Below, piece by piece: positions 42,088-53,159 of a DNA stretch of 64,000 nucleotides. The notes below the pieces were generated by a model. The model did not search any database and was not told the origin of the DNA. It saw only the letters and a list, made by a program, of their open reading frames with translations. The stretch is from contig JAJYLL010000004.1 of assembly GCA_021787735.1 (NCBI GenBank), positions 1 through 64,000 on the forward strand, in the 5' to 3' direction. This stretch comes from Acidobacteriota bacterium. Its GTDB lineage: Bacteria > Acidobacteriota > Terriglobia > UBA7540. Made by a program: the position numbers and the translations under genes. How positions within the stretch are numbered: the first letter of the stretch is position 1; each line of letters starts with the position of its first letter.

Positions 42088-44517
42088 TCAATCCACGTGA
42101 ACGTTCAATTTGGCGCCCAGAGCCACAAAGGACTTGACCCACGCCTGCGCAAACTCGTCATTCTGCATCGCACGCTCCCTGAAGTCGGGGTACAGCTGTT
42201 GCAAAATCTGATAAAACACATTTTGCGGCTGCCAAAGTCTGACCTTGAACGGAAGCATGGTCGCAACTTCAGCCACGGCCTCAAATGCCAGAAGACGTCC
42301 AATATCGTCCGGGCTCTCAAGAAATGATGCGGCGGCTCCCTCCAGGTTCCCGCGCATAGCGAATTCCAGTGTTGCCTCGTCAAACACCCCACCCGTCCGA
42401 CCCATCTCTTCCAGCACCGACCGGATATGGTCAACGTCCAGCGCTTCTGTCTCCAGAATCCTTCTGAGTTCCGAGTTCAGAGTAAACTCTGCTGCAATCT
42501 GAAACCGGTTCGGTTGCGGCATGCCCAGCGTTGCGATAAAGCGCATCAAAGGCGCCCCACGCTCATAAATCCTGCGGTACGCCGCCTCCGCTTCTGCCAG
42601 CGCTGATTGCAGGATGAGCCTGAGAATGCGTTGCTGCTGATCGTGAAACAACATGTTCAGCGTATGGGTCGAGGAGCCGAAGTGCTTGTCAACAACGCGC
42701 AACCTCTCCGCCAGGTCGCCCCGACCAAATACATCGCTGATTTCCCGCACCATGGCCTGATAACTTTCATCGCCTCTAAACTGTCGAACGCCCCCGCTCA
42801 GATTGTGGTCGCCAAGGTGGAGCACCCCGAAACTGATTTCCGAGGAATCCCAGGTGATCTCAGAACTGATTTGCACTCGCCCCAGCGCCAGGCTGGTTTT
42901 CCCTTCGTGCAAAACTTTGTAGTCCCGACGATCAATCCTGTAACAGTAAACCTTGGTCTCATGGTTGTAAGGCTCAAACAACGAACTCACCGCATAATGA
43001 GCCCCGACCTTCGACAGATCAATGGCGGCAGGGCGGACAAACTTTTCAAAGATCACGGCGCCATTCTTATGTTGAGGAACATTGCTTTTGGCCTTCTCGA
43101 GCAGCTCGATAAAATGCGCCTCACAGGGCTGCTTGAAGATTTCTTCCGCCAGTTGGATTGCCCGGCCCGCATATTGAATCACCTGCACCGTCTCGATTCC
43201 GGAAAGCTCGTCAAAAAACCATCCGCAGCTTGCGTACATCAGCATCAGGTGCCGCTGCAGTTCCATCAGCTTGAGCCCCAGAATGCTCTCCTCCTGGTTG
43301 AGAGGGTGCGTGGAGTGGATGTCAAGGAAGCGCTGAATGTTTTCCCGCGAGCGGTCGAGCACAACGTCGATGTAGCCGTTCCGCGCAGCCCACGGGTCTT
43401 TGAACAGTTCCTTCCCTTTTCTGGCAAATGACCCCTTGATTGTGTCACGCAGCCAGTCGAGCGCCTCCCGCAAAGGCGCCCGCCACGACTGGTTCCAGTC
43501 GTTGTGCCCACCAGTGTTGCAGCCGCAATCGCTGCGCCAGCGATCTACTCCGTGCGGGCAACTCCAGGAACTGTTCTCAATGATGCGTGCTTCGTACGAA
43601 GGCGGGTGCTTTTCAAGGAATTCTCCGTAGTTGGTCAGTCTGACGGTGTTATTTTCCTCGATATACTTCAGGGCGTAGGCAAGCGCCATGTCCCCGTAGG
43701 GATGATGATGGCCGTAGGTTTCGCCGTCGGTCGCGATATGAACCAACTGCGGTCCTATACGGTCGTCCGATAACACCCCCATCAGGCGCTCGGCAAATCT
43801 TTCGCCACTGGCCAGCAATCCTTCAAACGCCACCCCGCGTGAGATGGGTCCGTCGTAGAAGAAGACATTCATCGAACGCCCAAACCGAAGGCGCACACGG
43901 TACGCGACGGAGGGATCAATGCGTCCTCCGCTTGTATCGCGCCAATTACGCGCCCCTACGGCTCGCGAGCGCCGGGCCTGATAGGGTGAAAGTACCGTAT
44001 ATTTGATTCCGCACTGCGCCAGGATATCCAGCGATTCCATATCAACCGCTGTTTCAGGCAGCCACATCCCTTCAGGTGCACGCCCGAAGCGGTGATGGAA
44101 GTCACGAATTCCCCATATGACCTGGGTCTCCTTGTCCCGAATGTTGGCAAGCGGCATGATGAGATGGTTATACACCTGCGCCATGGCCGAACCGTGTCCC
44201 GAGTACTGTTTCTGGCTCTCCTGGTCAGCGACTAGAATGGCACGGTAAATATCCGGCGCATTTGTTTCAAGCCACATCAATAACGTCGGCCCAATGTTGA
44301 AGCTGATCTTTGAATAATTGTTGACGATCTTCTGAATGCGCCCCTCACCATCGAGAATTCGTGAGGCTGCATTGGGCCCGTAGCATTCCGCAGAAATCCG
44401 CTCATTCCAATCGTGATAAGGATAGGCGGAGTCCTGAACTTCGATCGCCTCCAGCCACGGATTCTCGCGCGGGGGCTGGTAAAAATGTCCGTGGATACAA
44501 ATATACAGGTCTGACAT
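42088..44517 (-). CDS. GH57-type alpha-glucan hydrolase with DUF3536 domain
   Basis: An 809-residue protein. The N-terminal GH57 barrel opens YICIHGHFYQPPRENPWLEA (GH57 motif 1). WGIRDFHHRFGRAPEGMWLP ends with the motif-3 region whose PETAVD contains the probable nucleophile Glu. LVHIATDGETYGHHHPYGDM carries the partner Asp (motif 4). The C-terminal half is the DUF3536 domain, with long helices (FIELLEKAKSNVPQHKNGAV, HTLNMLFHDQQQRILRLILQ). GH57 enzymes act on alpha-1,4 or alpha-1,6 glucans. The DUF3536 group is often found with glgE/treYZ genes; its exact reaction is unsettled. The gap to treZ is 18 bases and to treY 5 bases. Confidence 0.9.
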   Translation of the reverse strand: MSDLYICIHGHFYQPPRENPWLEAIEVQDSAYPYHDWNERISAECYGPNAASRILDGEGRIQKIVNNYSKISFNIGPTLLMWLETNAPDIYRAILVADQESQKQYSGHGSAMAQVYNHLIMPLANIRDKETQVIWGIRDFHHRFGRAPEGMWLPETAVDMESLDILAQCGIKYTVLSPYQARRSRAVGARNWRDTSGGRIDPSVAYRVRLRFGRSMNVFFYDGPISRGVAFEGLLASGERFAERLMGVLSDDRIGPQLVHIATDGETYGHHHPYGDMALAYALKYIEENNTVRLTNYGEFLEKHPPSYEARIIENSSWSCPHGVDRWRSDCGCNTGGHNDWNQSWRAPLREALDWLRDTIKGSFARKGKELFKDPWAARNGYIDVVLDRSRENIQRFLDIHSTHPLNQEESILGLKLMELQRHLMLMYASCGWFFDELSGIETVQVIQYAGRAIQLAEEIFKQPCEAHFIELLEKAKSNVPQHKNGAVIFEKFVRPAAIDLSKVGAHYAVSSLFEPYNHETKVYCYRIDRRDYKVLHEGKTSLALGRVQISSEITWDSSEISFGVLHLGDHNLSGGVRQFRGDESYQAMVREISDVFGRGDLAERLRVVDKHFGSSTHTLNMLFHDQQQRILRLILQSALAEAEAAYRRIYERGAPLMRFIATLGMPQPNRFQIAAEFTLNSELRRILETEALDVDHIRSVLEEMGRTGGVFDEATLEFAMRGNLEGAAASFLESPDDIGRLLAFEAVAEVATMLPFKVRLWQPQNVFYQILQQLYPDFRERAMQNDEFAQAWVKSFVALGAKLNVHVD

Positions 44518-44535
44518 AAACCTCGCTTCGTTCCG

Positions 44536-46368
44536 CTAGTTCGACTGATATAGGACTAATGAATTCGCCGCTATTCGGAGGGAGGCATTCCCGTCTGCTT
44601 CCAGCAGGTCAGGACACGAACTCCCCCTGCCGTTCCACTTTTGGTCTGCGGAGTCCAATATTTTTCTGAAACGCGCCTTCGGAAAAGGTAACACCGCCTC
44701 AGCGGCGTCATTGCCGAGGTTATAAATAACAGCAGCCTGATCAGTACCACTCCATCTTCGCAGCCAAAAGACCTTCTCCCGTTCGAACGCAACGGCCTCA
44801 AGATTTGGGCCGCAATTCAGCGAAAGTGCAGGAAGGTCCTTTCGCAAGCGAATCAACTCCTGAACAAACTTGTAGAGAGCCCGGTGATCACCCCCGGCTT
44901 TCAAACCATGATTCAGTTTGCAATCCTGAAAAGTCCCCGCGCTCTGCGGATCGGGGATCTTCCCAGCCCAATCGAACGCGGCAAATTCCTCCTGGCGACC
45001 ACTCCGGACCGCCTCAATCAACGCCGGATCAGAGTGGCTGACAAAGTACCTGAAGCGTGCGACTTCCCCATACTCCTCACCCATAAAGAGAAGCGGAACG
45101 AAGGGCGAAAGCAGCACCGCACCCGCGGCGACTTTCAAAGCGTCAAAACAAACAAGCTGGCTTAGTCGCTCGCCCAGCAGCCTGTTCCCAACCTGGTCAT
45201 GGTTCTGAGCAAACACCACAAATTGCTCCGTTGGCAGCCCGCGGGATGAGTTTCCATGCCGGCGCTTTCGATACGCCGAATATTGTCCGGAATAAACGTA
45301 CCCCTCGCGGTGGGCCGTGGCCAGTTGCTCAACTTCCCCGAAGTCTCGATAGTAGCCGTTCCGTTCGGGCGTCAGAAGCGTGTGCAAGGCATGGTGAAAA
45401 TCGTCGCTCCACTGGGCATCCAGACCGTATCCACCCGACTCGCGGCTGCGAATAATTCGGGAATCGTTCCGATCGCTTTCTGCGATCACATGGATCTTGC
45501 GCTTGAGCTGCCGCGCCTGCTTGTGAACGGCCTCGCCAAGCTCCTCAAGAATCGGCCGCGCGGACGGATCGATAATCGCATGGATAGCGTCCAGCCTGAG
45601 CGCATCAACGTGAAATGTTCTGGTCCAGTAGAGCGCGTTCTCGATAAAAAACCTTCGAACTTCATCACTTTCGGGACCATCGTAATTAATCGCACTGCCC
45701 CATGGCGTATGATACCGACTAGTAAAATATGGGCCGAACCGCGCCAAGTAGTTCCCTTCAGGGCCAAGATGGTTGTAAACCACATCCAGCACGACCGCCA
45801 ACCCGCGAGCATGGCAAGCGTCAACCAGCGCTTTCAGCCCTGCCGGGCCTCCATAAGAATTCTGCACCGCAAACGGGAAGGCCCCATCGTATCCCCAGTT
45901 GCGGTCTCCGGGGAATTGCGCGACAGGCATCAATTCGATGGCGGTGATGCCAAGATCGCAGAGCCCGTCTAGATGAGGGATGATCGCCTCAAACGTTCCA
46001 GGCCCGGTGTAAGCGCCAACGTGGATTTCGTAAATGATGTAATCGGCGAGGTCCAACCCGGTCCAGCCGGCATCCTTCCAGTCAAAGAAAAGGGCAACGA
46101 CTTCCGAGGGTCCGTGCACGCCTTCGGGTTGAAAGCGCGAGGCAGGGTCCGGCCATTCCGCCTGTCCGTTAAGACGGTAGAAGTAGCGTGTGCCGGGTGC
46201 GACCCCGTCCGCAAGGACCTCATGGTAGCCACGGTCGCGGCGTTTCATGGTGATCGTTCGCTCAGCGCTGCCGATGACGTGGACCTCTGCCCGGTCGGCA
46301 TTTGGTACCCAGACAAGAAAATGGCAACGCCCTTCGTCCAAATAGGTTGCGCCCAAAGGAAAACTCAT
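44536..46368 (-). CDS. treZ: malto-oligosyltrehalose trehalohydrolase (GH13_10)
   Basis: A 610-residue enzyme whose ATG overlaps the glgB stop codon (ATGA). An N-terminal CBM48-like domain (residues 1-100, [19 protein letters not shown]) precedes the barrel. Conserved regions are [17 protein letters not shown] (I), [17 protein letters not shown] (II, Asp nucleophile), [13 protein letters not shown] (III, Glu) and [18 protein letters not shown] (IV, Asp). The sequence [18 protein letters not shown] is typical of TreZ rather than GlgX. It cleaves the alpha-1,4 bond next to the trehalose unit made by TreY, releasing free trehalose. Confidence 0.96.
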   Translation of the reverse strand: MSFPLGATYLDEGRCHFLVWVPNADRAEVHVIGSAERTITMKRRDRGYHEVLADGVAPGTRYFYRLNGQAEWPDPASRFQPEGVHGPSEVVALFFDWKDAGWTGLDLADYIIYEIHVGAYTGPGTFEAIIPHLDGLCDLGITAIELMPVAQFPGDRNWGYDGAFPFAVQNSYGGPAGLKALVDACHARGLAVVLDVVYNHLGPEGNYLARFGPYFTSRYHTPWGSAINYDGPESDEVRRFFIENALYWTRTFHVDALRLDAIHAIIDPSARPILEELGEAVHKQARQLKRKIHVIAESDRNDSRIIRSRESGGYGLDAQWSDDFHHALHTLLTPERNGYYRDFGEVEQLATAHREGYVYSGQYSAYRKRRHGNSSRGLPTEQFVVFAQNHDQVGNRLLGERLSQLVCFDALKVAAGAVLLSPFVPLLFMGEEYGEVARFRYFVSHSDPALIEAVRSGRQEEFAAFDWAGKIPDPQSAGTFQDCKLNHGLKAGGDHRALYKFVQELIRLRKDLPALSLNCGPNLEAVAFEREKVFWLRRWSGTDQAAVIYNLGNDAAEAVLPFPKARFRKILDSADQKWNGRGSSCPDLLEADGNASLRIAANSLVLYQSN

Positions 46369-48296
46369 CCGATTTGTCCCTTGCTCTTAAAGAACAATAC
46401 CGAAAGCGCCGGCAGCGTAACCGACAGCGACCAAGGCCGATCATGATGTGGAACCTGGCTCGCCTCCACGCCGCCCAGATTTCCCCAGTTCCCGCCCCAG
46501 TATTGTGCTGCATCGCTATTTGCAATCTCATGCCAGAACCCGCCCCGGGGCACTCCAATCCGGTACTTTGTCCGTGGAACCGGGGTGAAATTACACGCGA
46601 CAAGAACCACATCGTCGGTGGTATGGCCCTTGCGCAGGAAAGTCAGCACGGATTGATCGCTGTCACCGCAATCGACCCACTCAAACCCGGCTGGGTCGGA
46701 GTCCACCTGATGCAGAGCTGGCTCCCGCCGGTACACATGGTTCAGGTCCTCGACCCATTTTTGAAGACCGGAATGGCCAGGATATTGAAGGACATGCCAT
46801 TCCAGGCTTTCATCGTGGTTCCATTCCTTCACCTGACCAAACTCCCCGCCCATGAACAGCAGTTTCTTTCCCGGCTGTGCGTACATGCATCCCAGCAACA
46901 GACGCAGGTTGGCAAAGCGCTGCCACTCGTCGCCCGGCATCTTCCCGATCAAAGAGCCTTTGCCATGGACGACCTCATCATGAGAGAGAGGCAGCACAAA
47001 ATTCTCCGTGAATGCATACAGCATGCGGAAAGTCAGTGAATTGTGGTGGTACTTTCTGTAGATGGGCTCCTGTTGCATGTACTGCAACATGTCGTGCATC
47101 CATCCCATGTCCCATTTCATTCCAAATCCCAGACCGCCAACATACGTTGGGCGCGAAACCATGGGCCAGGCCGTTGACTCTTCCGCGACGGTTTGCACAT
47201 CGGGGTGGGCATGGTAAACATCCGTGTTGAACCGGCGCAGAAAGTTGATCGCGTCCAGGTTCTCACGGCCTCCGTATTCATTGGGAATCCACTCGCTTTC
47301 CTTGCGCGAATAGTCGAGATAGAGCATGGAGGCGACTGCGTCCACGCGCAACCCGTCGGCGTGATACACATCCAACCACATCATCGCGCTGCTCATCAGA
47401 AAACTGCGCACCTCGTTGCGCCCATAGTTGAAGATGTAGCTGCCCCAGTCCGGGTGGAAACCCTGCCGCGGGTCAGCGTGCTCAAACAGGTGCGTACCGT
47501 CAAAATAGGCCAGCCCGTGCTCGTCGGTCGGGAAGTGCGACGGCACCCAGTCCAGGTAAACACCTATCCCGTGCTGATGCAGGTAATCGATCAGGTACAT
47601 GAAGTCCTGCGGCGACCCGTGACGGCTGGTGGGGGCAAAATACCCCGTCGTCTGGTATCCCCATGATCCGCTGAACGGGTGCTCCATAACCGGGAGGAAC
47701 TCAACGTGAGTGAAGCCCATGCGCAGAACGTAATCGGTCAGTTTCTGGGCAAGCTCGCGGTAGCTCAGCATCCGGTTCTCTTCTTCCGGTACGCGCGCCC
47801 ACGAACCGAGGTGAACTTCGTAAATCGACTGCGGACTCGACAGCGAATTGTGGCGACGGCGATCTTCCATCCACTCCCGGTCGCCCCACTCGTACTGCAA
47901 GTCCCACACGCGCGAGGCTGTGTCAGGTGGAACCTGGCGGTAAATCGCAAACGGATCCGTCTTGTCAACGGAGTATCCGTGGTAACGCGAAACAATGTGA
48001 AACTTGTACAATTCGCCCCTGCAGAACCCGGGAATAAACCCCTCCCAGATGCCCGATTCTCCTCGCGGACGGAGCGGATGGCTCTCCTTGTTCCAGCCGT
48101 TAAAGTCACCAATCAACGTCACCTGCTCCGCATTCGGCGCCCACACCGCGAAACTGACGCCATCCTGCCCATCAATGTTCCGCAATTGTGCGCCCAGTTT
48201 TTGGTACAAACGGTGGTGCGATCCTTCGTTGAACAGATAAACGTCCTCGTCCATCAGCATTGAAACATCGTGGCGCACTGCCATAACTTCGCTCAT
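46365..48296 (-). CDS. glgB: 1,4-alpha-glucan branching enzyme
   Basis: A 643-residue GH13_9 enzyme. AGGAGG lies directly before the ATG at 48296, so the longer frame to 48341 is not used. The N-terminal CBM48 domain contains [21 protein letters not shown]. Barrel motifs are [20 protein letters not shown] (region I), [20 protein letters not shown] with nucleophile Asp319 (region II), the AEESTAWP Glu pair (region III) and [20 protein letters not shown] (region IV). It introduces alpha-1,6 branches in the glucan made by GlgE. It sits 41 bases downstream of malQ and overlaps treZ. Confidence 0.97.
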   Translation of the reverse strand: MSEVMAVRHDVSMLMDEDVYLFNEGSHHRLYQKLGAQLRNIDGQDGVSFAVWAPNAEQVTLIGDFNGWNKESHPLRPRGESGIWEGFIPGFCRGELYKFHIVSRYHGYSVDKTDPFAIYRQVPPDTASRVWDLQYEWGDREWMEDRRRHNSLSSPQSIYEVHLGSWARVPEEENRMLSYRELAQKLTDYVLRMGFTHVEFLPVMEHPFSGSWGYQTTGYFAPTSRHGSPQDFMYLIDYLHQHGIGVYLDWVPSHFPTDEHGLAYFDGTHLFEHADPRQGFHPDWGSYIFNYGRNEVRSFLMSSAMMWLDVYHADGLRVDAVASMLYLDYSRKESEWIPNEYGGRENLDAINFLRRFNTDVYHAHPDVQTVAEESTAWPMVSRPTYVGGLGFGMKWDMGWMHDMLQYMQQEPIYRKYHHNSLTFRMLYAFTENFVLPLSHDEVVHGKGSLIGKMPGDEWQRFANLRLLLGCMYAQPGKKLLFMGGEFGQVKEWNHDESLEWHVLQYPGHSGLQKWVEDLNHVYRREPALHQVDSDPAGFEWVDCGDSDQSVLTFLRKGHTTDDVVLVACNFTPVPRTKYRIGVPRGGFWHEIANSDAAQYWGGNWGNLGGVEASQVPHHDRPWSLSVTLPALSVLFFKSKGQIG

Positions 48297-48337
48297 AGGT
48301 CCTCCTGCACGCGTTAGCTCATCCCCGTGCATTTCCT

Positions 48338-50482
48338 TCAAATCTTCTTCTTGCCTCGCCGAGCGAGGTCAAGTGTTTCAAGCATTTCGCCAACGGCTCG
48401 CATCTCCGTAATCTGCCGGAGGTCATACCTCGATTTTCTCTTCCAGTTGGGACGTTCCTCACAGGTTCCGGGAACATTTTGCGGCTGCTTCTCAAACCAC
48501 AGATCCTCAAGACTCACAACGGCCAGCCGGTTGGGACTTTTACCCAGGTACTGTAAAGCGGCCTTCAACACGTCAACAATCGAAGGGTCCGCACCCTGGC
48601 GGCGGCCGAGACGAAGGTAACGCACCAGAGCGTTTCTCATTTTGCTGCGACTGATCAACTCTGCAACTGCGCCTTCCTGATCAAGCAGCCTGAGGTCAAC
48701 GCGATCCTCAACATCCAGACCTTCCCAGAACGATGCGAAGGGAGGCATGTCGTGCGTGTTTAGAGCAGCAAGCGAGTCCTCCGAAGGGTCAGGCAATGCC
48801 TTTGTCTCGTTCGGGGAAACCTCAAACTGCAACACGTACATCCGCTGGATCTTGTGTCGAGCCATCGCAGGCCGAACATAGCCCGGGACCGTCCCGAGGT
48901 CCTCACCCACAATCATCGCGCGGTTCCGCACAGACTCCAACGCCAGGATTGCGTACATCTCCTCAGCGGGATATTGGACGTAGGCCCCGTCCCGCGGTTC
49001 AAACCCTCTGGGCACCCAGAAGAGACGGTGCAGGCCCATCACGTGATCAATGCGCAACACGCACGCGTGCGCCAGATGGTGGCGAAGCGATTTGCGAAGG
49101 TAATTATATCCGCCCTCCCGCACTTTTTCCGGATGCATAGGCGGGAAGCCCCAGCTCTGTCCTCGAGTAAAAAAACCGTCGGGAGGCGAACCAGCGCTCA
49201 CATCCAGAACAAACGAAGGCCTTTCACGCCAAACGTCATAACCGTCCGAATTCACTCCCAGCGGAAGATCCAGATAAAGACCTTCGCCATCTGTATTGCA
49301 GCCCTTGGCAAAGGTGCGAATCTGCTGCTCGGCCAGCCATTGCACGTACAGGTGGTAGCGCATGGCATCCAGATCGTAATCGCTGGGCCTCAACCGCCCT
49401 TCCCGCATGCGGTCGGGCCACGTCCACCAGGATGCGCGGCGACGGTCGCATGCGGCCCGGAACTGTGCGTAGTCTTTCAGGTCCGGGTGCCCTTCAACGT
49501 AGCGAAAGAACTCGTTTTGACGTTCTGATGGCCGTTCAAAAATTACCCGCGAGAGGGGCTCGATCACCCTGCGCTTCAAGGCCATGGCGCGCCGGTAATC
49601 CACCAGCGCCTGTGATTGCAAATCCGCCTTCTCAGCGCGGAAGCCATCCGACGCCACGAAACTCTGCGCCTCGGGGCTGTGCTCGATCTCAGGGACATTG
49701 CTCAAATCCAGAAAGAGCTCATTCCAGAAAAGCTTGCTCACCGGCGCATAGGGGCTGGGATTAAAGGGTTCATCCAGGAAGGCTGCAAGCACAGGAAGCG
49801 TTCCTACAATCGACCCACCCCTTGTGTTGACCCAGTCCATCAGGGTTTTCAGGTCGCCAAAGTCACCTACACCCCAGTTCCTCACCGACCGCAGAGCATA
49901 AACAGGGATGAATACGCCCCAGGACTCATTGACACGGCCAGAGGAACCCACAAAGGCCTCGCGCGGCGCCGAGATCACAAGGGACCGGTAATGATGCTTT
50001 CCAGCTTCGATCTCCAACTCGTGATAACCCAGTGGCAAAGAGCGCGGCAGCCGCATATCTATTTCCCAATAAGGGCTGCCCTCTACGCCAACCTTCTTCG
50101 CACGCAATGATGGTTCCGTACGGCCCGGATTGATTTCCCAAGTCTGTTCTTCTCCCCCCTCAAGCCTTAAACTGCAACTCCACGACCGAATCCCTTGTCC
50201 GGCAGGAAGGCGGAGATGTACACGTCCGCCACGCCCGTCCCACGCAACGGCGACGGGCTCCGGGCCCCGGCGGTAAATCTGCTGGCGGTGCTCCCTTAAT
50301 GCGCGCGATGCCTCCTCCGGACGCGTCAAAGGCGCTCCCAACGCCCGAAGTACACTCACCAGCACTTCAGCAGACGCCTGCCGGCGCCGCCCATCCAGAA
50401 TGTTCTTATATGAAGGCTGCACGCCATAAGCGGCCGCCAGTTGACGCAGATTTCGCAATGTTGTTTCTACCTTTGAGTTCAC
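48338..50482 (-). CDS. malQ: 4-alpha-glucanotransferase (GH77)
   Basis: About 714 residues from a GTG at 50482; a TTG at 50500 is also in frame and neither has a strong ribosome-binding site. The N-terminal MalQ extension begins [20 protein letters not shown]. The GH77 core shows [40 protein letters not shown], then [18 protein letters not shown] (Asp nucleophile), [14 protein letters not shown] (Glu) and [15 protein letters not shown] (Asp). It transfers maltooligosyl units between glucan chains. In this operon it would reshape the short chains feeding TreY/TreZ. A 62-base gap separates it from glgE. Confidence 0.95.
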   Translation of the reverse strand: MNSKVETTLRNLRQLAAAYGVQPSYKNILDGRRRQASAEVLVSVLRALGAPLTRPEEASRALREHRQQIYRRGPEPVAVAWDGRGGRVHLRLPAGQGIRSWSCSLRLEGGEEQTWEINPGRTEPSLRAKKVGVEGSPYWEIDMRLPRSLPLGYHELEIEAGKHHYRSLVISAPREAFVGSSGRVNESWGVFIPVYALRSVRNWGVGDFGDLKTLMDWVNTRGGSIVGTLPVLAAFLDEPFNPSPYAPVSKLFWNELFLDLSNVPEIEHSPEAQSFVASDGFRAEKADLQSQALVDYRRAMALKRRVIEPLSRVIFERPSERQNEFFRYVEGHPDLKDYAQFRAACDRRRASWWTWPDRMREGRLRPSDYDLDAMRYHLYVQWLAEQQIRTFAKGCNTDGEGLYLDLPLGVNSDGYDVWRERPSFVLDVSAGSPPDGFFTRGQSWGFPPMHPEKVREGGYNYLRKSLRHHLAHACVLRIDHVMGLHRLFWVPRGFEPRDGAYVQYPAEEMYAILALESVRNRAMIVGEDLGTVPGYVRPAMARHKIQRMYVLQFEVSPNETKALPDPSEDSLAALNTHDMPPFASFWEGLDVEDRVDLRLLDQEGAVAELISRSKMRNALVRYLRLGRRQGADPSIVDVLKAALQYLGKSPNRLAVVSLEDLWFEKQPQNVPGTCEERPNWKRKSRYDLRQITEMRAVGEMLETLDLARRGKKKI

Positions 50483-50544
50483 AAGCCCCAATCTCTGCAA
50501 AGACCGAATGCGACCAAACGCCGCACTCGCGGCGGCCGCATACG

Positions 50545-52578
50545 TTACATGAAATAGTCAAATTCACGCTCGCTCCGGACGTGGCGACGTATCCGGAGGA
50601 TATGCGCAGGCAGGACATGCGGATTCAGTTCCACATAGTTCCTGGTCCCCTGCCACAAATAACGGCTGTCGGTCAGCAAGTCGTGCGCCTGGAAAGACTG
50701 GTGAAGATCGGGCCCCCAATCATCCAGCGGCAGATCAATCCAGCCCGACTGCGTGTAATGCGGATCAAGGTTAACCACAACCAATATGATATTGGCACGA
50801 TCCTCAGTTGTCTTGCTGAAGGCAATCAATTGGCTGTTATCCGTGGGGTGGAAACGCAACCGCTGGTTGCTGGCAAGCGCGGGATTCGTGCGCCGGATCT
50901 GGTTAACTTGTGCCATCAGCCCCTTCAGACTATCCGGCCGCTCCAGGTCCCACTTCTTGATTTCGTATTTCTCGGAATAAAGATACTCCTCGCTGCCCGG
51001 GCGCAACGGCTGATTTTCACACAACTCAAAAGCCGGGCCGTAGATGCCGTAACTCGCACCCAAGGTCGCGGCAAGAATCAGCCGGCTCATGAACGCCGGC
51101 CTGCCGCCGGACTGCAGGTATTCCGTGAGGATGTCCGGGGTATTGGGCCACAGGTTGGGACGGAAAAATTCACGAACCTCGGTCTGGGTCAGTTCGGTAA
51201 AGTACTGCTCCAGTTCCCACTTCGTATTGCGCCAGGCAAAGTACGTGTAAGACTGCGTGAACCCCAGTTTCGCCAGGCGGTACATGACCTTCGGACGAGT
51301 GAACGCTTCCGCCAGAAAAATAACGTCGGGGTACCGTTTCTTGACTTCCCGGAGTGCCCATTCCCAGAACTCAAAGGGTTTGGTGTGAGGATTATCCACA
51401 CGAAAGATGCGGACTCCCTGCTGAGCCCAGAAGATCATCACATCCTTCAGTTCCTCCCACAACTCACGCCACTTGGGATTTTCAAAATTGAGAGGATAAA
51501 TATCTTCGTACTTTTTCGGAGGATTTTCCGCGTACTGGATGGTACCATCCGGGCGCCAGCGGAACCACTCCGGGTGTTCTTTTACGTAGGGGTGGTCCGG
51601 CGTGCACTGGAAAGCAATGTCCAGCGCCACTTCAAGACCTATTTCCCGGGCAGCCTCGACAAGCTGTTTAAAGTCCTCAAGAGTTCCCAGTTTGGGGTCA
51701 ATTGATTTGTGGCCGCCTTCGCTGGCGCCAATCGCCCACGGACTGCCAATGTCACGCGCAGTGGAAACCGGGTTATTGTTCTTTCCTTTTCGATTTTTTC
51801 TGCCAATGGGATGGATGGGCGGCAGGTAGAGCACGTCAAAACCCATCTCGGCCACATAGGGCAATCGTTTAATGCAGTCCTGAAAAGTCCCGTGTTGCCC
51901 GGGTTCCGTCCCGCACGACCGGGGGAAGATTTCGTACCAGGCGCTGAATCCGGCTCTCTCGCGATCGACCTCTACCAGCAGCGTCTTCTTGTAACTTGCC
52001 GCCGGATTGCGATCCGGATGCAGGGCCATCAACCGGGCAAGATTCTCATCCTTCGCGGTTGATATCGCAGCGGGAAGTCCATGGCCGCCCTTCATTCGCA
52101 GGGATGCCGCATAATCCGCCAGTTGCTTCGCACTGTCATTCACGGCACGGCGCGCCGCCTGTTCCACGAGCCTCGCCCCAATCAGAATATCGACGGAAAC
52201 ATCCTGGCCCGCGTCCACCTTCTTGATGAAACCGCTCCTCCACGACTCAAAATGGTCAATCCAGGCCTGCAGCGTGTATGCATACTGCCCGACTTCCAAA
52301 ACAGTGAAGGTGCCGTGCCAACGGTCGTTCACCTCCAGAATCATCGGCGTCTCAATCCATTGGGTGTCTCCAACACGCGTGAAGAGAAGTGCGGCGGAAA
52401 CCGCATCGTGGCCGTCAGCGAATATATCCGCGGTCACCACAACGCGTTCGCCCACAACACGCTTGATGGGAAAACGGCCACCGTCAATCTCCGGACGCAC
52501 ATTTTCAATCACCACGCGCGGGGGAGGAACGGTAGCATGATTATGTGTGGGTGATTCCGGCATTGGATTCACTTCCAT
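50545..52578 (-). CDS. glgE: alpha-1,4-glucan:maltose-1-phosphate maltosyltransferase (GH13_3)
   Basis: A 677-residue enzyme and the first gene of the operon. The N-terminal domain opens PPRVVIENVRPEIDGGRFPI, as in GlgE. AGFSAWYEIFPRSCGTEPGQ and FDVLYLPPIHPIGRKNRKGK are GlgE-specific blocks. The catalytic Asp is in GVRIFRVDNPHTKPFEFW and the Glu in VIFLAEAFTRPKVMY. It adds maltosyl groups from maltose-1-phosphate to growing alpha-1,4 glucan without ADP-glucose. The kinase that makes its donor is at 7650-9230. No glgA or glgC lies in the window, so whether a classical route also exists is unknown. Confidence 0.97.
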   Translation of the reverse strand: MEVNPMPESPTHNHATVPPPRVVIENVRPEIDGGRFPIKRVVGERVVVTADIFADGHDAVSAALLFTRVGDTQWIETPMILEVNDRWHGTFTVLEVGQYAYTLQAWIDHFESWRSGFIKKVDAGQDVSVDILIGARLVEQAARRAVNDSAKQLADYAASLRMKGGHGLPAAISTAKDENLARLMALHPDRNPAASYKKTLLVEVDRERAGFSAWYEIFPRSCGTEPGQHGTFQDCIKRLPYVAEMGFDVLYLPPIHPIGRKNRKGKNNNPVSTARDIGSPWAIGASEGGHKSIDPKLGTLEDFKQLVEAAREIGLEVALDIAFQCTPDHPYVKEHPEWFRWRPDGTIQYAENPPKKYEDIYPLNFENPKWRELWEELKDVMIFWAQQGVRIFRVDNPHTKPFEFWEWALREVKKRYPDVIFLAEAFTRPKVMYRLAKLGFTQSYTYFAWRNTKWELEQYFTELTQTEVREFFRPNLWPNTPDILTEYLQSGGRPAFMSRLILAATLGASYGIYGPAFELCENQPLRPGSEEYLYSEKYEIKKWDLERPDSLKGLMAQVNQIRRTNPALASNQRLRFHPTDNSQLIAFSKTTEDRANIILVVVNLDPHYTQSGWIDLPLDDWGPDLHQSFQAHDLLTDSRYLWQGTRNYVELNPHVLPAHILRIRRHVRSEREFDYFM

Positions 52579-52926
52579 ACACCTGAGATTCTCTTGGAAA
52601 AACGGTCGGCAACTGCCACTTGGGGCAGCACCCTTTATTGGAGGATCGCTTACGCTCTCATCTCAGCCTTTCAGCGACCCGCGGTTTGGAAAGTCGGGCA
52701 AAACGCCCCCGCAAAACAGTTCTATTTTACCCCGCCGGACCGGCATGAGCAACCACACTGCCTCGCGACAGCCTATCTCTAACATTTTAAGGTGAGTTAG
52801 TGACAAGGATTCAACCCCAGACGACTCTGCCGCCAGCGTGTCCCGGCTCCAATTCCCGTCCGCTATCTAACAAGCTGCCAGATTGACGGTAAAAAAAAGT
52901 CTTTGTAAGTTAAAATATCGCTTACC
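52579..52926. other. region between glgE and tRNA-Ser
   Basis: About 350 bases that must hold the promoter of the glgE operon (minus strand) and that of the tRNA (plus strand). TTGACG at 52883-52888 and TAAAAT at 52911-52916 resemble promoter boxes before the tRNA, but their spacing of 22 bases is too long, so the assignment is weak. No gene was found. Confidence 0.4.
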
Positions 52927-53016
52927 GGAGGGATGGGTGAGCGGTTGAAACCGGCGGTCTTGAAAACCGTTAGCCCCGGAAGGGGCTCGGGGGTTCGAAT
53001 CCCTCTCCCTCCGCCA
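52927..53016 (+). tRNA. tRNA-Ser (anticodon UGA)
   Basis: A 90-base class II tRNA. The acceptor GGAGGGA (52927-52933) pairs with TCCCTCC (53006-53012), followed by discriminator G and an encoded CCA. The anticodon loop is CTTGAAA with anticodon TGA. A long variable arm (AGCCCC...GGGGCT) is typical of tRNA-Ser. The T arm GGGGGTTCGAATCCCTC is intact. Confidence 0.97.
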
Positions 53017-53159
53017 AATCGCCAAAAAGAATCCTAAGAAGACAGGGCGGCCTTGACCTGCCTCCAATTTACGCCCTCGGCTGCCCATAGCCAAGCCCAC
53101 GAATGTTCAGGCTTTGCAACACCTGCCGAATTAAGGTATCTTTCATCTTCTTCAAGATC

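Noticed and set aside
50299-51705. 468-codon plus-strand frame opposite glgE and malQ
   Set aside because: Antisense of two confident GH13/GH77 genes; no motif.
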